Below, in pieces: positions 18,946-28,175 of a stretch of 64,000 nucleotides of DNA. The DNA is taken from positions 23,714 through 87,713 of the forward strand of contig JBGAKC010000019.1 in NCBI GenBank assembly GCA_044224605.1, read 5' to 3'. Under the pieces are notes generated by a model, which was given only the letters and a program-made list of their open reading frames with translations, was not told the DNA's origin and made no database searches. Origin of the DNA: UBA7672 sp044224605. GTDB taxonomy: Bacteria > Pseudomonadota > Alphaproteobacteria > Caulobacterales > Hyphomonadaceae. Made by a program: the position numbers and the translations under genes. How positions within the stretch are numbered: the stretch's first letter is position 1; each line of letters opens with the position of its first letter.

Positions 18946-20383
18946 ACACCAGTTCCGGATCGTCGAGCTTCCCGTAGCGGAGCATTATCACATCGGCGGC
19001 GTAGTTTTGGTTGAGGCGCCACGGCTTGCGGTTGCCCTGCTTCGGGAAGCGGTCGATCGTCCGCTGCACATAGCCTGACGAGAAGTCGAGCCAGGGTTGC
19101 ATCTCCGTTCCGGGCGTCAGGTTGCGCGGCGTCACCGAACGCGCTCCGGTCTTGAGCATCCGCTTCATGATGCGGCAGGTGAACTCGCAGGTTAGATCAC
19201 ACTTCAGCGTCCACGAGGCGTTGGTGTAGCCGAAGATCGAGATCAGGTTCGGCACGCCTTCGTACATCATGCCTTTGTAGGTCAGGCGCTTCGACAGCTC
19301 GACCGGCTGGCTATCGACCCTCACCTCGGCGCCGCCAAGGAATTGCAGGTCCAGTCCCGTCGCCGTGACAATAATGTCGGCCTTCAGCTTCCTGCCAGAT
19401 GACAACTTGATGCCGTCGGCGGTGAATGTGTCGATCGTGTCGGTGACGACCTCGGCGGCGCCCTTCTTGATTTCCTGAAACAGGTCGCTGTCCGGGATCA
19501 GGCACATGCGCTGGTCCCACGGATTGTATTTCGGATTGAAGTGGGTCGAGACCGGATAGTTCTCGCCGAGCGCCTTCTGCGCAAGCTTCGTGATCGCATC
19601 GCGCACGGCCTGCGGCTTCTTGCGCGCGCGATTGTAGAACAGCATCTGCAGGCTGACGTTTTTCCAGCGCGTGAGGCCATAGGCCGTCTTTGCCGGCAGC
19701 ATCTTGCGCAGCCTGTTCGCGAGCTTGTCTTCCGACGGGCGCGAGACGACATAGGTCGGAGATCGTTGCAGCATCGTGACGTGCGCGCCGTTCTTCGCCA
19801 TCTCCGGAACGATCGTCATGGCCGTCGCGCCCGAACCGATCACCACGACGTTCTTCCCCCTGTAGTCGAGATCCTCCGGCCAGAGTTGCGGATGGATCAC
19901 TTTGCCCTTGAACGTGTCGCGGCCCGGGAAGTTCGGCGTGTAGCCCTGTTCGTAGCGGTAGTAGCCCGAGCACATCATGACAAAGCTGCTGGTGAACTCG
20001 ACCGGCTTGCCATCGTGCTCCGCTGTGACAGTCCATTTTGCATCAGCGCTCGACCAGGCCAGTGACTTCACGCGGTGACGAAAGCGTATGTGCTTGTCGA
20101 TGCCGTTCTCGCGCGCCGTCTCGCGGACATACTCACGGATCGAAGGTCCGTCAGCGATCGCCTTGGCGTGAGGCCAGGGTTTGAAATTGTAGCCCAGCGT
20201 GTACATGTCGGAGTCGGATCGGATGCCGGGGTAGCGGAACAGGTCCCACGTGCCGCCAATCGCTTCACGCGCTTCAAGAATGGCGTAGGTCTTGGCGGGC
20301 AGGCGCCTCTGCAGGTGATACCCGGCCCCGATGCCGGAGAGGCCCGCTCCCACGATCACGACGTCAAAGTGCTGACCGGCCAA
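18938..20383 (-). CDS. Flavin-binding Baeyer–Villiger monooxygenase, EthA-like
   Basis: A 481-residue FAD/NADPH monooxygenase that inserts oxygen next to a ketone or oxidises S/N atoms. It shows the FAD motif VGAGLSG (residues 11–17), IGGTWDLFRYPGIRSDSDM, the Baeyer–Villiger fingerprint FKGKVIHPQLWP at 158–169 (F-x-G-x3-H-x3-WP) and a second nucleotide motif GSGATA. Long stretches recall Mycobacterium EthA, including NPWDQRMCLIP and YTNASWTLKCDL. The start is uncertain: TTG at 20383 has GGAG eight bases upstream and gives EthA-like length, whereas the frame stays open to 20560 with a low-complexity Arg/Pro-rich extension. The substrate is unknown. Confidence 0.88.
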   Translation of the reverse strand: MAGQHFDVVIVGAGLSGIGAGYHLQRRLPAKTYAILEAREAIGGTWDLFRYPGIRSDSDMYTLGYNFKPWPHAKAIADGPSIREYVRETARENGIDKHIRFRHRVKSLAWSSADAKWTVTAEHDGKPVEFTSSFVMMCSGYYRYEQGYTPNFPGRDTFKGKVIHPQLWPEDLDYRGKNVVVIGSGATAMTIVPEMAKNGAHVTMLQRSPTYVVSRPSEDKLANRLRKMLPAKTAYGLTRWKNVSLQMLFYNRARKKPQAVRDAITKLAQKALGENYPVSTHFNPKYNPWDQRMCLIPDSDLFQEIKKGAAEVVTDTIDTFTADGIKLSSGRKLKADIIVTATGLDLQFLGGAEVRVDSQPVELSKRLTYKGMMYEGVPNLISIFGYTNASWTLKCDLTCEFTCRIMKRMLKTGARSVTPRNLTPGTEMQPWLDFSSGYVQRTIDRFPKQGNRKPWRLNQNYAADVIMLRYGKLDDPELVFS

Positions 20384-20874
20384 AATCCGTACTCCAGCTG
20401 CAGTCAGATCGACGGTATGCGGCTTTACGCGAACCGCAATCTCGGCCCGGTCTGATTTGCCCGTTCGACCCTGGGGCAATGCCTGTGGCGCTCGCGCACA
20501 GGGCGAGGGGCGCATTGGGAATCTCCCGGCCGAAGCATGGAACAGCGGGGAACGGCGCACACAGCGATTGTGACGAGCTCGAGTCGCGGGGTGCGAGGGC
20601 GGCGCCCGCTGGCGAATCAGAAATTCCGCGCAAGGACAAAGTCATCATCGTTTCGGGCCCGGTTTTCGCGCGTGCTGCATTGCAAACAGGAAACCTTGTT
20701 GCTTGCGCGCCCCGGCCATACCGAAAATGCAGAGTTATGGGGTCCTAGGCCTTGGGGCTGTATGGGCAAGCCAAAAAAAACCGTGTAACCCGGGAGCTAG
20801 ATGCGGGGCGACCGCGTTTATGCCCCGGCGCTTTCTCGGCGACCGGGGAGAGCCTTTGGACAAGGGGAACGGTA
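20384..20874. other. Intergenic region between monooxygenase and ompA
   Basis: About 490 bases without a convincing gene if the monooxygenase uses its TTG start. The left part is the possible N-terminal extension of that gene and its promoter. The right part should hold the ompA promoter and a 5' leader; it includes an A8 run at 20772–20779 and the ompA ribosome site GGGGAACGG. No confident -35/-10 pair was found. Confidence 0.4.
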
Positions 20875-22035
20875 ATGAAAAAAGCACTTTTGTGCGCCAC
20901 CGCGGCCGCCACCATGGTGTCTGCAGGCGCAACTGCATATGCACAAGATGGATGGTACGGCACCGGCAAGATCGGCGCGGTTGTAGACGGCCTGCAGGAC
21001 GTTGACGCTGCTGGCGGCGCGAACGGCCGGATTGATGTTCGCACGAGCCCGGAAGTTGACCCGGTTTTCGGCGTCGGCCTCGGCTACGGCTTCGACAACG
21101 GCTTCCGTATTGAGGGCACCGCCAACTATCGCAACAATACGCAGGTTGTCCCTGACACGTTCGTCGGAACGAAACCGGCGGGCACTGTTGGTCCGGACGG
21201 CTCCGGCTCGGTGCGTGTCACCAACCTGATGGTGAACGTCATCAAGGACTTCAACACGGGCGGCAAGGTGAAGCCGTATCTCGGCCTCGGCGTCGGCATG
21301 GCTCGCGTCGATTCACGCGTCGCCTCGCTGTACTCTTCCCCGGGCGGCGCTCAGGCGAACGGCTTTGACGACAGCGACACGTCCTTCGCGTGGAACGCGC
21401 TGGCTGGTTTCGGCATCTCCCTCTCGCCGCAGCTCACGGTCGACATCGGTTACTCCTACACGGACGCTCAGGATCTCGCCTACACGGGTGTTGACGGTCC
21501 GTACGAGGGCTCATGGAACGAGCACGCGGTGACCGCGGGCCTCCGCTGGCAGTTCGCGGCTCCGCCGCCGCCGGCTCCGCCGCCGCCGCCGCCTCCGCCG
21601 CCTCCGCCGCCTCCGCCGCCGCCGCCGCCGCCTCCGCCCCCGCCGCCTCCAACCCAGGAGCAACAACAGGCCGCGGCTTGCTCGGCCCAGCCGACGCCGT
21701 TCGTGGTGTACTTCGAGTGGGATCGTTCGGACCTTACCGCCACGAACCGCGACACGATCAACGCAGCTGTGTCCCGTGCTAAAGCGAACGGCTGCTCGAT
21801 CACGCTGACCAGCGTCGCCGGCTACACCGACTCGTCGGGCAAGCCGGAGTACAACGACAAGCTGTCGGCGCGTCGCGCGGACGTTGTGAAACAGGCCCTG
21901 GTCGCTGCCGGCGTGTCCGACGCCGCTATCAAGACCGAAGCGTTCGGCGAGAAGAATCCGGCTCAACCGCGTCCCGACGGTACGCGCGAGCCGCTCAACC
22001 GCCGTGCGGAAGTTGCGATCACGATCGGCCGCTAA
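20875..22035 (+). CDS. OmpA-family outer-membrane protein with polyproline linker
   Basis: A 386-residue protein; ATG at 20875 follows AAGGGGAACGGTA and begins a signal peptide ending ATAYA (residue 23). Residues about 24–225 form an eight-stranded beta-barrel (strands such as GFGISLSPQLTVDIGYSYTD). Residues 230–258 are 28 Pro and one Ala. Residues about 265–386 are the OmpA C-terminal peptidoglycan-binding domain, with YFEWDRSDLT, AGYTDSSG, LSARRADVV and NRRAEVAI. The protein would tether the outer membrane to the cell wall and is likely abundant. A strong terminator follows. The proline linker would need elongation factor P for translation. Confidence 0.93.
   Translation: MKKALLCATAAATMVSAGATAYAQDGWYGTGKIGAVVDGLQDVDAAGGANGRIDVRTSPEVDPVFGVGLGYGFDNGFRIEGTANYRNNTQVVPDTFVGTKPAGTVGPDGSGSVRVTNLMVNVIKDFNTGGKVKPYLGLGVGMARVDSRVASLYSSPGGAQANGFDDSDTSFAWNALAGFGISLSPQLTVDIGYSYTDAQDLAYTGVDGPYEGSWNEHAVTAGLRWQFAAPPPPAPPPPPPPPPPPPPPPPPPPPPPPPPTQEQQQAAACSAQPTPFVVYFEWDRSDLTATNRDTINAAVSRAKANGCSITLTSVAGYTDSSGKPEYNDKLSARRADVVKQALVAAGVSDAAIKTEAFGEKNPAQPRPDGTREPLNRRAEVAITIGR
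21562..21648 (+). repeat. CCN proline-codon repeat in ompA
   Basis: Eighty-seven bases of imperfect CCG/CCT triplets encoding 28 prolines and one alanine. The longest uninterrupted run is 24 prolines. Being triplet-based, expansion or contraction stays in frame, so the linker length can vary between strains without breaking the gene. Confidence 0.9.
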
Positions 22036-22065
22036 TCGCGGTCAGTCGTTACGAACTGAAGGAGC

Positions 22066-22098
22066 AGCCCGGTCGAAAGACTGGGCTGTTTCCGTTTC
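22066..22098 (+). terminator. Intrinsic terminator after ompA
   Basis: AGCCCGGTC pairs with GACTGGGCT around a GAAA tetraloop (9-bp stem with one G-U), followed by GTTTCCGTTTC. It begins 31 bases after the ompA stop and touches the stop of the convergent luxI-like gene, so it may serve both, mainly the plus strand. Confidence 0.75.
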
Positions 22099-22975
22099 AG
22101 CTCCAGGATGCGGCGACGCGCGCCGCCGCCTTGGCGATCATGAGCTCTGGATCGGCCTCGAGTTCGATGCCGGCGGATTCGAGAAGCCTGTTGACCACGC
22201 CGATCAGTTCAATCGCCCTGGGCACGTCGTCTCCGGTGATATTCTGCGAGAGAGCGGCAACGAGCGCGCGGAGGGGGCGAGAGCCGATTGCCCTCGCGAT
22301 CTCGCGGAAATCTTCGGACGCGGAAGCCTGCGTTCCGGCGGGAGTGAATTTTTCGGGATCGATCTCGACCAGCACGCGACCCGTCACGCCGGTCTTCGCG
22401 CGGGTGAGGGCGAGGACGGGCTGGCCCACCTCGATCTCGGCGGCGACGGCTGTGCCTTTGCCGCCTTCGTATTCGCGGGGTGCTCCGAGGTGGCGGAGGG
22501 GCCAGCCATAGGCGGCGATGCGTTCGGCGAGGCGGAGTTCGGACAGCATAGTGAGGTGGGTAAGGCTGCGCGAGATGCAGAATTCGAGAATGCCGATCAT
22601 GAGTTCGCGCTGATGGTTCGAGGGCCAGCGAGGATTGGTAGAGCGGCGGTGCTGGGGTGCGGCGATCCAGCGGGAGATGTCCCATACGGAATCGAGTTCG
22701 GGCAGGGGCTCGTCGGACCATGCGGCGAACTTCTTGAGGAGCGTCGGTTGGGTCGTGGGATTGAGGCGAACAGAGGCGGCGACGTCGCCGAAGGGGTCGA
22801 GGCTCATGAGGTAGACGGCATGCTCGTCGTCGAACTCGTCGGTCTCTTTGCCATCGGTTGAAGTGAAGTCGGCCCAGCCATGGCCCTCGATGTAGAAGGC
22901 ATGGCGCATGCGGAATATCTGGTCGAGCTGGCGTGCGTACAGATGCTGGTTCGCCAGCGAGACGGCGTGGATCAT
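22097..22975 (-). CDS. LuxI-type acyl-homoserine-lactone synthase with C-terminal extension
   Basis: A 292-residue protein; ATG at 22975 has GGGGA just upstream and gives the typical MIHAVSLANQHLYARQLDQI opening (TTG at 22987 is an alternative). The LuxI catalytic set is present: R24, F27, W34 in GHGWADF, E44-x-D46 and D49 in ETDEFD, R70 in ASVRL, and the WDISRW block at 98–103 (usually W-E-x-SR). LuxI enzymes join an acyl chain from acyl-ACP or acyl-CoA to S-adenosylmethionine to make a quorum signal. Family length is near 200; here about 90 extra helical residues follow. No LuxR-type receptor gene is visible in the window. Confidence 0.82.
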   Translation of the reverse strand: MIHAVSLANQHLYARQLDQIFRMRHAFYIEGHGWADFTSTDGKETDEFDDEHAVYLMSLDPFGDVAASVRLNPTTQPTLLKKFAAWSDEPLPELDSVWDISRWIAAPQHRRSTNPRWPSNHQRELMIGILEFCISRSLTHLTMLSELRLAERIAAYGWPLRHLGAPREYEGGKGTAVAAEIEVGQPVLALTRAKTGVTGRVLVEIDPEKFTPAGTQASASEDFREIARAIGSRPLRALVAALSQNITGDDVPRAIELIGVVNRLLESAGIELEADPELMIAKAAARVAASWS

Positions 22976-23555
22976 ATGGTTCCCCAACCTTGCCGGACTC
23001 GTCTCCGGCTGTGGGACAGTATGGGGGAGGTTTCAAGAGAACGCAACCTTGGGTTGTGGTAGATCCGCGGGCGCGCTCTCGTGGTGCGTCGGGCGCACGC
23101 TTCACGTGCTGCTCACCATAGGAGCTGTGGGGCAAGTGTAGTCGCTTGCGGCGACTGTCTTAGTTTCCCGTTGTTGAGTGTCGGTCTTTGCTTCGGGCAG
23201 GGCCTGAGGCGGCGCATCGCTGTGGCATTCAGCGGGAAGACGGCCGGGGTCCATCCGGAAAGAAGTGACGACGTTCAGCACAAGCTCGACGAGCGCGCGC
23301 AGCATCGTTGTCAACCACAGCTGAGGAAGCGATGGGGAGCCAGCCCCGTTTGCGTGTGTTCGTGCCTGTGTCATGCGGGGCATTCAACGCCCGCAATTTC
23401 CCCGGACGGATCCGGGGAGCTCTATCCCACGATCTTGCAGGCTAGCACATTGAAATCAGGCACGAAGATTTACGGCCCTCCTAGGAAGTCGGGCCCCCTC
23501 TTTCCCACGTTCGATGGTCTGGTCTTCAGGGCGGGGGTCGCCTAGAGAGGCCGTG
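22976..23555. other. Intergenic region upstream of luxI-like gene and sdhE
   Basis: About 580 bases between divergently transcribed genes, expected to contain both promoters. A short palindrome CTGT-GGG-ACAG lies at about 23008–23020, but it is too short for a lux box. A minus-strand frame at 23102–23383 (93 residues, with MLRALVELVLNVVTSFRMDP) lacks a good ribosome site and recognisable homology; I do not call it as a gene, though a small protein there is possible. Confidence 0.4.
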
Positions 23556-23822
23556 ATGAGCGATATCGAAATCCGCCGCCGCAAGCTTCAGTTTCGCGCC
23601 GCCAGGCGGGGGTTTCGGGAGCTTGATCTCTATATGCAGCAGTTCACGGATGCGCATCTGGCTGGGTTCGGGGCGGAGCAGCTCGACCAGTTCGAGGCAG
23701 TGCTGGATATCCCAGACCAGCATGTTTTCGACTGGATCATGGGGCGGGAGACGCCGCCGGAAGGTTTGAGGTCGGAAGTCCTCGACCTGCTGCTTTCGTT
23801 CCGCTATTCGGCCCCTACATAG
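23556..23822 (+). CDS. sdhE: Succinate dehydrogenase FAD assembly factor 2
   Basis: An 88-residue protein of the SdhE/SDHAF2 family, which helps attach FAD covalently to the flavoprotein subunit of succinate dehydrogenase. The RGxxE motif is at residues 18–22 (RGFRE), followed by ELDLYMQQF and a C-terminal DIPDQHVFDWIMGRETPP typical of the family. ATG follows AGAGAGG. The gene lies directly upstream of mfd, a placement common in alphaproteobacteria, which supports the call. Confidence 0.92.
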   Translation: MSDIEIRRRKLQFRAARRGFRELDLYMQQFTDAHLAGFGAEQLDQFEAVLDIPDQHVFDWIMGRETPPEGLRSEVLDLLLSFRYSAPT

Positions 23823-23927
23823 GAGAGGCTGGGCGGGTTTCGCCAGGCTGAACCATCGGAACAATTCGCTGTGCCTGACGCTCAATGAGGCGTCCGGGCG
23901 GCTTGGCTATTCTTTCGAGAGTGATTG

Positions 23928-26900
23928 ATGCGGGTCTGGGACTCTCTCGCTCAACAGACGAAACCGGTTCGGGTCTATGAGACGCCGTTCATCGCAGACG
24001 TGCGGTTGATCGCGGAGGCGGCGCAGAAGCGGGGCGGGACATCTCTCTATGTGGCGCAGGATGACCGGCATGCCTTCATGGCGGCGGCGGCGGCGCGGTT
24101 CTTTACGCCCTTGCTGGAAGTCATCAACCTGCCGGCGTGGGACTGCCTGCCTTATGACAGGGTGAGCCCGAGCCCGGGCGTTGCGGCGCAGAGGTGTGCG
24201 GCGCTGGCGCGTCTGGCCAGTCGGAATGTGGGATCGGCGCCCGCGCTGGTGGTGACGACGGCGTCGGCTGCCGTGCAGCGCGTGCCGCCGCGGACGCACA
24301 TGGGCGTGGCGGCGTTCGTGGCGAAGGTGGGCGAGACCGTGCCGCAGGAGAAGGTGCGGGCGTATCTCGACATTAATGGCTATTCGCGCGCCTCGACCGT
24401 GCGCGAACCGGGCGAGTATTCGATACGCGGGGGCATCGTAGACATCTTCCCGGCGGGATTGCCGGAGCCGGTGCGGCTCGACTTCTTCGGCGACGAGCTG
24501 GAGGCGGCGAAGTATTTCGACCCAGAGACGCAGATCTCCACTGCGGCCATTCGCGAGATCGTACTGGCGCCGGTGAGCGAGATCGATTTTTCGGACAATG
24601 CGCTGTCGCTGCTGCGCAGGAATTTCCTGTCGGCGTTCGGATCGCCGGGTGGCGATCCGACCTATGAGGCGGCGCGTGAACGCATCCGGCGGCAGGGCGT
24701 GGAGCAGTGGCTGCCGCTGTTCTACGAGAAGCTGGAGACGCTGTTCGATTATCTTGGGCTGAAGGCGCTGATCGCGATGGATCCGTCGGCGGCGGAGGCG
24801 GCGAGCGAGCGGCTGGCGCAGGCGGCGGAATATTATGAAGTGCGGAAGTCGACGGCTTCGGCGGGCGGGATCACGCAGCACGTGCTGCCGCCGGACCGGC
24901 TGTATCTGACGCCGAAGGAGCTGGGCGACGAGCTCAATGCGCGGGCGACGGTGTCGTTCACGACGCAGAATGCGCCGGAGCAGGCGGGCGGACAGATCGA
25001 GGGCCTGATCGGGCGAGCGAAGGCGGGACGGAGCTTCGTGCTCGAGCGCGCCGATCCGAACGCGAACCTGTTCGATGCGGTGGTGCGCCATATCCGCGAG
25101 CGGCAGGCGGCGGGCAAGAAGATCATCGTCGGGGCGTGGAGCCAGGGATCGGCGAGCCGGCTGGTCGGCATTCTCGAGGATCACGGGATTCCAGGCGCGA
25201 AGATCGCGGGCTCATGGCCGGAGGTGAACAAGGGGCAGGTCGCGGTTGCCGAGATCGCAGTCGAGACCGGGTTCGAGGACGACGATCTCGTCATCATCTC
25301 CGAGCAGGACATGCTCGGCGACAAGCTGGCGCGGCCTCGCAAGCGCAAGTCTTCGGCGGCGGTGATCGCGGAGGCGGCGGCGCTTTCGGCGGGGGACCTG
25401 ATCGTCCATGTCGAGCATGGCGTGGGGCGGTATGACGGGTTGCGCACCGTGACCGTCAACGAGGCGCCGCATGATTGCCTTGAGCTGATCTATGCGGGCG
25501 GGGACAAGATCCTGCTGCCGGTTGAGAACGTGGAGCTGATCTCGCGCTATGGCGCGGAGAGCGGCGAGGGCGCGCTGGACAGGCTGGGCGGCGGTGGATG
25601 GCAGGCGCGGAAGGCGCGGGCCAAGAAGAAGATCATGGACATGGCGGACGAGCTGATACGGCTCGCAGCCGAGCGCGAGCTGAAACGGGCGCCGAAGACG
25701 GATACGGCGGATGGCGTGTTCCGGGAATTCTCGGCGCGCTTCCCGTATGAGGAGACGGACGATCAGCTTTCGGCGATCGAGGATGTGATCAAAGACCTGA
25801 CATCGGGCAAGCCGATGGATCGGCTGATCTGCGGAGATGTGGGCTTCGGGAAGACCGAGGTGGCGCTGCGGGCGGCGTTCCTGGTAGCGATGAGCGGGCT
25901 GCAGGTGGCGGTGATCGCACCGACGACGCTGCTGGCGCGGCAGCATTTCCAGACGTTCTCGGAGCGGTTTACGGGATGGCCGCTCAAGGTGAAGCATCTT
26001 TCGCGGTTCGTGACGGCGAAGGAAGCGAGCGAGACGCGCGAGCAGATCAATTCCGGCGAGTGCGATGTCGTGATCGGCACGCACGCGCTGCTGGCGAAAA
26101 CAATCAACTTCAGGCGGCTTGGGATGATCGTCGTCGACGAAGAGCAGCGTTTTGGCGTGAAGCACAAGGAGCGGCTGAAGGAGCTCAAAGCCGATGTGCA
26201 TGTGCTGACGCTGTCGGCGACGCCGATTCCGCGGACGCTGCAGATGGCGCTCACGGGCATTCGCGACCTGTCAATCATTGCGACGCCGCCGGTGGATAGG
26301 CTGGCGGTGCGGACCTATGTGGTCGAGTTCGATCCGGTGACGATCCGTGAGGCGCTGCTGCGGGAGCGGTATCGTGGCGGGCAGTCGTATTTCGTGGCGC
26401 CACGCGTGGCGGACCTGCCTTTCCTCGAACGGTACATGAAGGAGCAGGTTCCCGAGGTGAAGGTGCAGGTGGCGCACGGGCAGATGACGCCGACCGAGCT
26501 CGAGGACGCGATGACGGCGTTCTATGACGGCAACGCCGACGTGCTGCTGGCGACGACGATCGTGGAGTCGGGGCTGGATATTCCGCGGGCGAACACGCTG
26601 GTAGTGTACCGGGCGGACATGTTCGGCCTGGCGCAGCTCTATCAGCTGCGTGGGCGGGTGGGACGCGCGAAGCTGCGGGCGTATGCGTACCTGACGACGC
26701 CGGAGGAAGAGAAGCTAACCGATGGGGCTGACAAGCGGCTGAAGGTTCTGCAGTCGCTCGACAGTCTTGGCGCAGGCTTCATGCTGGCGAGCCACGATCT
26801 CGACATGCGCGGCGGGGGCAATCTGCTGGGCGAGGAGCAGTCGGGGCATATCAGGGAAGTTGGCGTCGAGCTGTATCAGCAGATGCTTGAGGATGCTGTG

Positions 26901-27395
26901 AAGGCCCTGCGGTCTGGCGAGAGGCTGGACGGGCATGAGGTGGCTGACGAGTGGTCGCCGCAGATCGATATCGGCGCGGCGGTGCTTATTCCGGAAGGCT
27001 ATGTCGAGGATCTGGCGACGCGGTTGTCGCTCTATCGGCGGCTGGCGGACCTGATGACCGACCAGGAGCGCGAGGCATTCGCGGCGGAGCTGATTGACCG
27101 GTTCGGTCCGCTTCCGGAGGAAACCAAGCAGCTGCTGGAGATCACGGCGGTGAAGATCCTGTGCAAGCGACTGGGCGTGGCGAAGGTGTCGGCGGGGCCG
27201 AAGGGGGCGCTGCTGGCGTTCCGAGCGGATGCGCCGCTGGATACGGGCAAGCTGGTGGCCTATGTGCAGAAGCAGCCGAACCGCCTGAAGCTGCGGCCGG
27301 ACATGAAGCTGGTGCTGAGCGGCGCATGGCCCGATGCGCCGGGGCGGATGGCGGGCGTGAAGGCCTTGCTGAGGGATATGAGCGGGTTGCTGTAG
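23928..27395 (+). CDS. mfd: Transcription-repair coupling factor
   Basis: A 1155-residue ATPase that dislodges stalled RNA polymerase and recruits UvrA. Order of parts: UvrB-like domains (1–340), a CarD/RID-like RNA-polymerase-binding domain near 475–570 (DLIVHVEHGVGRYDGLRTV), then the translocase with Walker A GDVGFGKTE near 636–645 and the DEEQRFG box near 738–744, a TRG region (YQLRGRVGRAK) and the C-terminal D7 domain. Length is normal. ATG at 23928 is preferred over the TTG at 23925. The coding strand is markedly richer in G than C, unlike dnaE. Confidence 0.97.
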   Translation: MRVWDSLAQQTKPVRVYETPFIADVRLIAEAAQKRGGTSLYVAQDDRHAFMAAAAARFFTPLLEVINLPAWDCLPYDRVSPSPGVAAQRCAALARLASRNVGSAPALVVTTASAAVQRVPPRTHMGVAAFVAKVGETVPQEKVRAYLDINGYSRASTVREPGEYSIRGGIVDIFPAGLPEPVRLDFFGDELEAAKYFDPETQISTAAIREIVLAPVSEIDFSDNALSLLRRNFLSAFGSPGGDPTYEAARERIRRQGVEQWLPLFYEKLETLFDYLGLKALIAMDPSAAEAASERLAQAAEYYEVRKSTASAGGITQHVLPPDRLYLTPKELGDELNARATVSFTTQNAPEQAGGQIEGLIGRAKAGRSFVLERADPNANLFDAVVRHIRERQAAGKKIIVGAWSQGSASRLVGILEDHGIPGAKIAGSWPEVNKGQVAVAEIAVETGFEDDDLVIISEQDMLGDKLARPRKRKSSAAVIAEAAALSAGDLIVHVEHGVGRYDGLRTVTVNEAPHDCLELIYAGGDKILLPVENVELISRYGAESGEGALDRLGGGGWQARKARAKKKIMDMADELIRLAAERELKRAPKTDTADGVFREFSARFPYEETDDQLSAIEDVIKDLTSGKPMDRLICGDVGFGKTEVALRAAFLVAMSGLQVAVIAPTTLLARQHFQTFSERFTGWPLKVKHLSRFVTAKEASETREQINSGECDVVIGTHALLAKTINFRRLGMIVVDEEQRFGVKHKERLKELKADVHVLTLSATPIPRTLQMALTGIRDLSIIATPPVDRLAVRTYVVEFDPVTIREALLRERYRGGQSYFVAPRVADLPFLERYMKEQVPEVKVQVAHGQMTPTELEDAMTAFYDGNADVLLATTIVESGLDIPRANTLVVYRADMFGLAQLYQLRGRVGRAKLRAYAYLTTPEEEKLTDGADKRLKVLQSLDSLGAGFMLASHDLDMRGGGNLLGEEQSGHIREVGVELYQQMLEDAVKALRSGERLDGHEVADEWSPQIDIGAAVLIPEGYVEDLATRLSLYRRLADLMTDQEREAFAAELIDRFGPLPEETKQLLEITAVKILCKRLGVAKVSAGPKGALLAFRADAPLDTGKLVAYVQKQPNRLKLRPDMKLVLSGAWPDAPGRMAGVKALLRDMSGLL

Positions 27396-27404
27396 GAGCG
27401 TTGA

Positions 27405-28163
27405 ATGACGGGTCGTGTTGCGGGGCGTGTGGCGCTGGTGACGGGGGCTTCCTCCGGACTGGGAAAGCGTTTTGCGCAGGTGCTGGTCGCGGAAGGCGCA
27501 AAGGTCGTTGTTGCGGCGCGGCGGAAGGATCGGCTGGATGAGCTGGTGAAGGAGCTGGGCGCGAATGCGTTCGCGGTTCAATGCGATGTCACGGACGAGC
27601 GCCAAGTGATCGCCATGTTCGATGCGGCCGATAAGAAATTCGGGCTGGTGGACACGATCATCAACAATGCAGGGATGACGCACGCAAACAATGCGGTGAC
27701 GCAGGATATCGCGGAGTTCCGAAAGATCATGGACCTCAACGTGACGTCGGTGTGGTGCGTGGCGCGTGAGGCGGCGCGGCGGTTGATCCATGCGGGGCCG
27801 GAGAAGTCGCACCGGGGGCGGATCGTCAACATCGCCTCAATGGCGGGGCGGATCGTGATCCCGAACGTGACGGCCTACAACACGTCGAAGGCGGCCTGCG
27901 CGCATCTCACGCGGTCGCTCGCGCGCGAGTGGGCGCGTCACGGCATTAACGTGAATGCGCTGTCGCCGGGCTATGTCGCGACCGAGCTGACCGAGGAATG
28001 GTTGAACGGCGAGGGTGGTCAGAAGACGATCGGCAAGTCGCCGCGCCGCCGCATCATGGACGAGAAGTCGCTCGACGAAGCGCTGCTGTTCCTGTGCTCG
28101 GACGATGCGAAGTTCGTCACCGGCACGGACGTGCTGGTGGACGACGGCCAAAGCATGCTCTGA
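27405..28163 (+). CDS. SDR family oxidoreductase
   Basis: A 252-residue short-chain dehydrogenase/reductase. The cofactor motif TGASSGLG is at 13–20, the NNAG strand follows, and the catalytic residues S145 and Y158-x3-K162 (YNTSK) are in place. The C-terminal DVLVDDGQSML is the usual SDR ending. The acidic or basic residue pattern after the second strand (AARRKDRL) suggests NADP(H) preference. It follows mfd by 9 bases and may be co-transcribed. Its location near an acyl-CoA racemase hints at a 3-hydroxyacyl-CoA substrate, which is speculative. Confidence 0.9.
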   Translation: MTGRVAGRVALVTGASSGLGKRFAQVLVAEGAKVVVAARRKDRLDELVKELGANAFAVQCDVTDERQVIAMFDAADKKFGLVDTIINNAGMTHANNAVTQDIAEFRKIMDLNVTSVWCVAREAARRLIHAGPEKSHRGRIVNIASMAGRIVIPNVTAYNTSKAACAHLTRSLAREWARHGINVNALSPGYVATELTEEWLNGEGGQKTIGKSPRRRIMDEKSLDEALLFLCSDDAKFVTGTDVLVDDGQSML

Positions 28164-28175
28164 TCGATTCGGCGC

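Noticed and set aside
21562..21648. Triplet repeats as a CRISPR-like or minisatellite array
   Set aside because: They are proline codons within an intact ompA reading frame, with no spacers.
23005..23022. CTGT-GGG-ACAG palindrome upstream of the LuxI-like gene as a lux box
   Set aside because: Lux boxes are 18–20 bases with about ten bases between half-sites; this has three.
23102..23383. Possible 93-residue minus-strand gene in the luxI–sdhE spacer
   Set aside because: No convincing ribosome site or homology, and several alternative frames exist in the same stretch. Left as a note in the intergenic entry.
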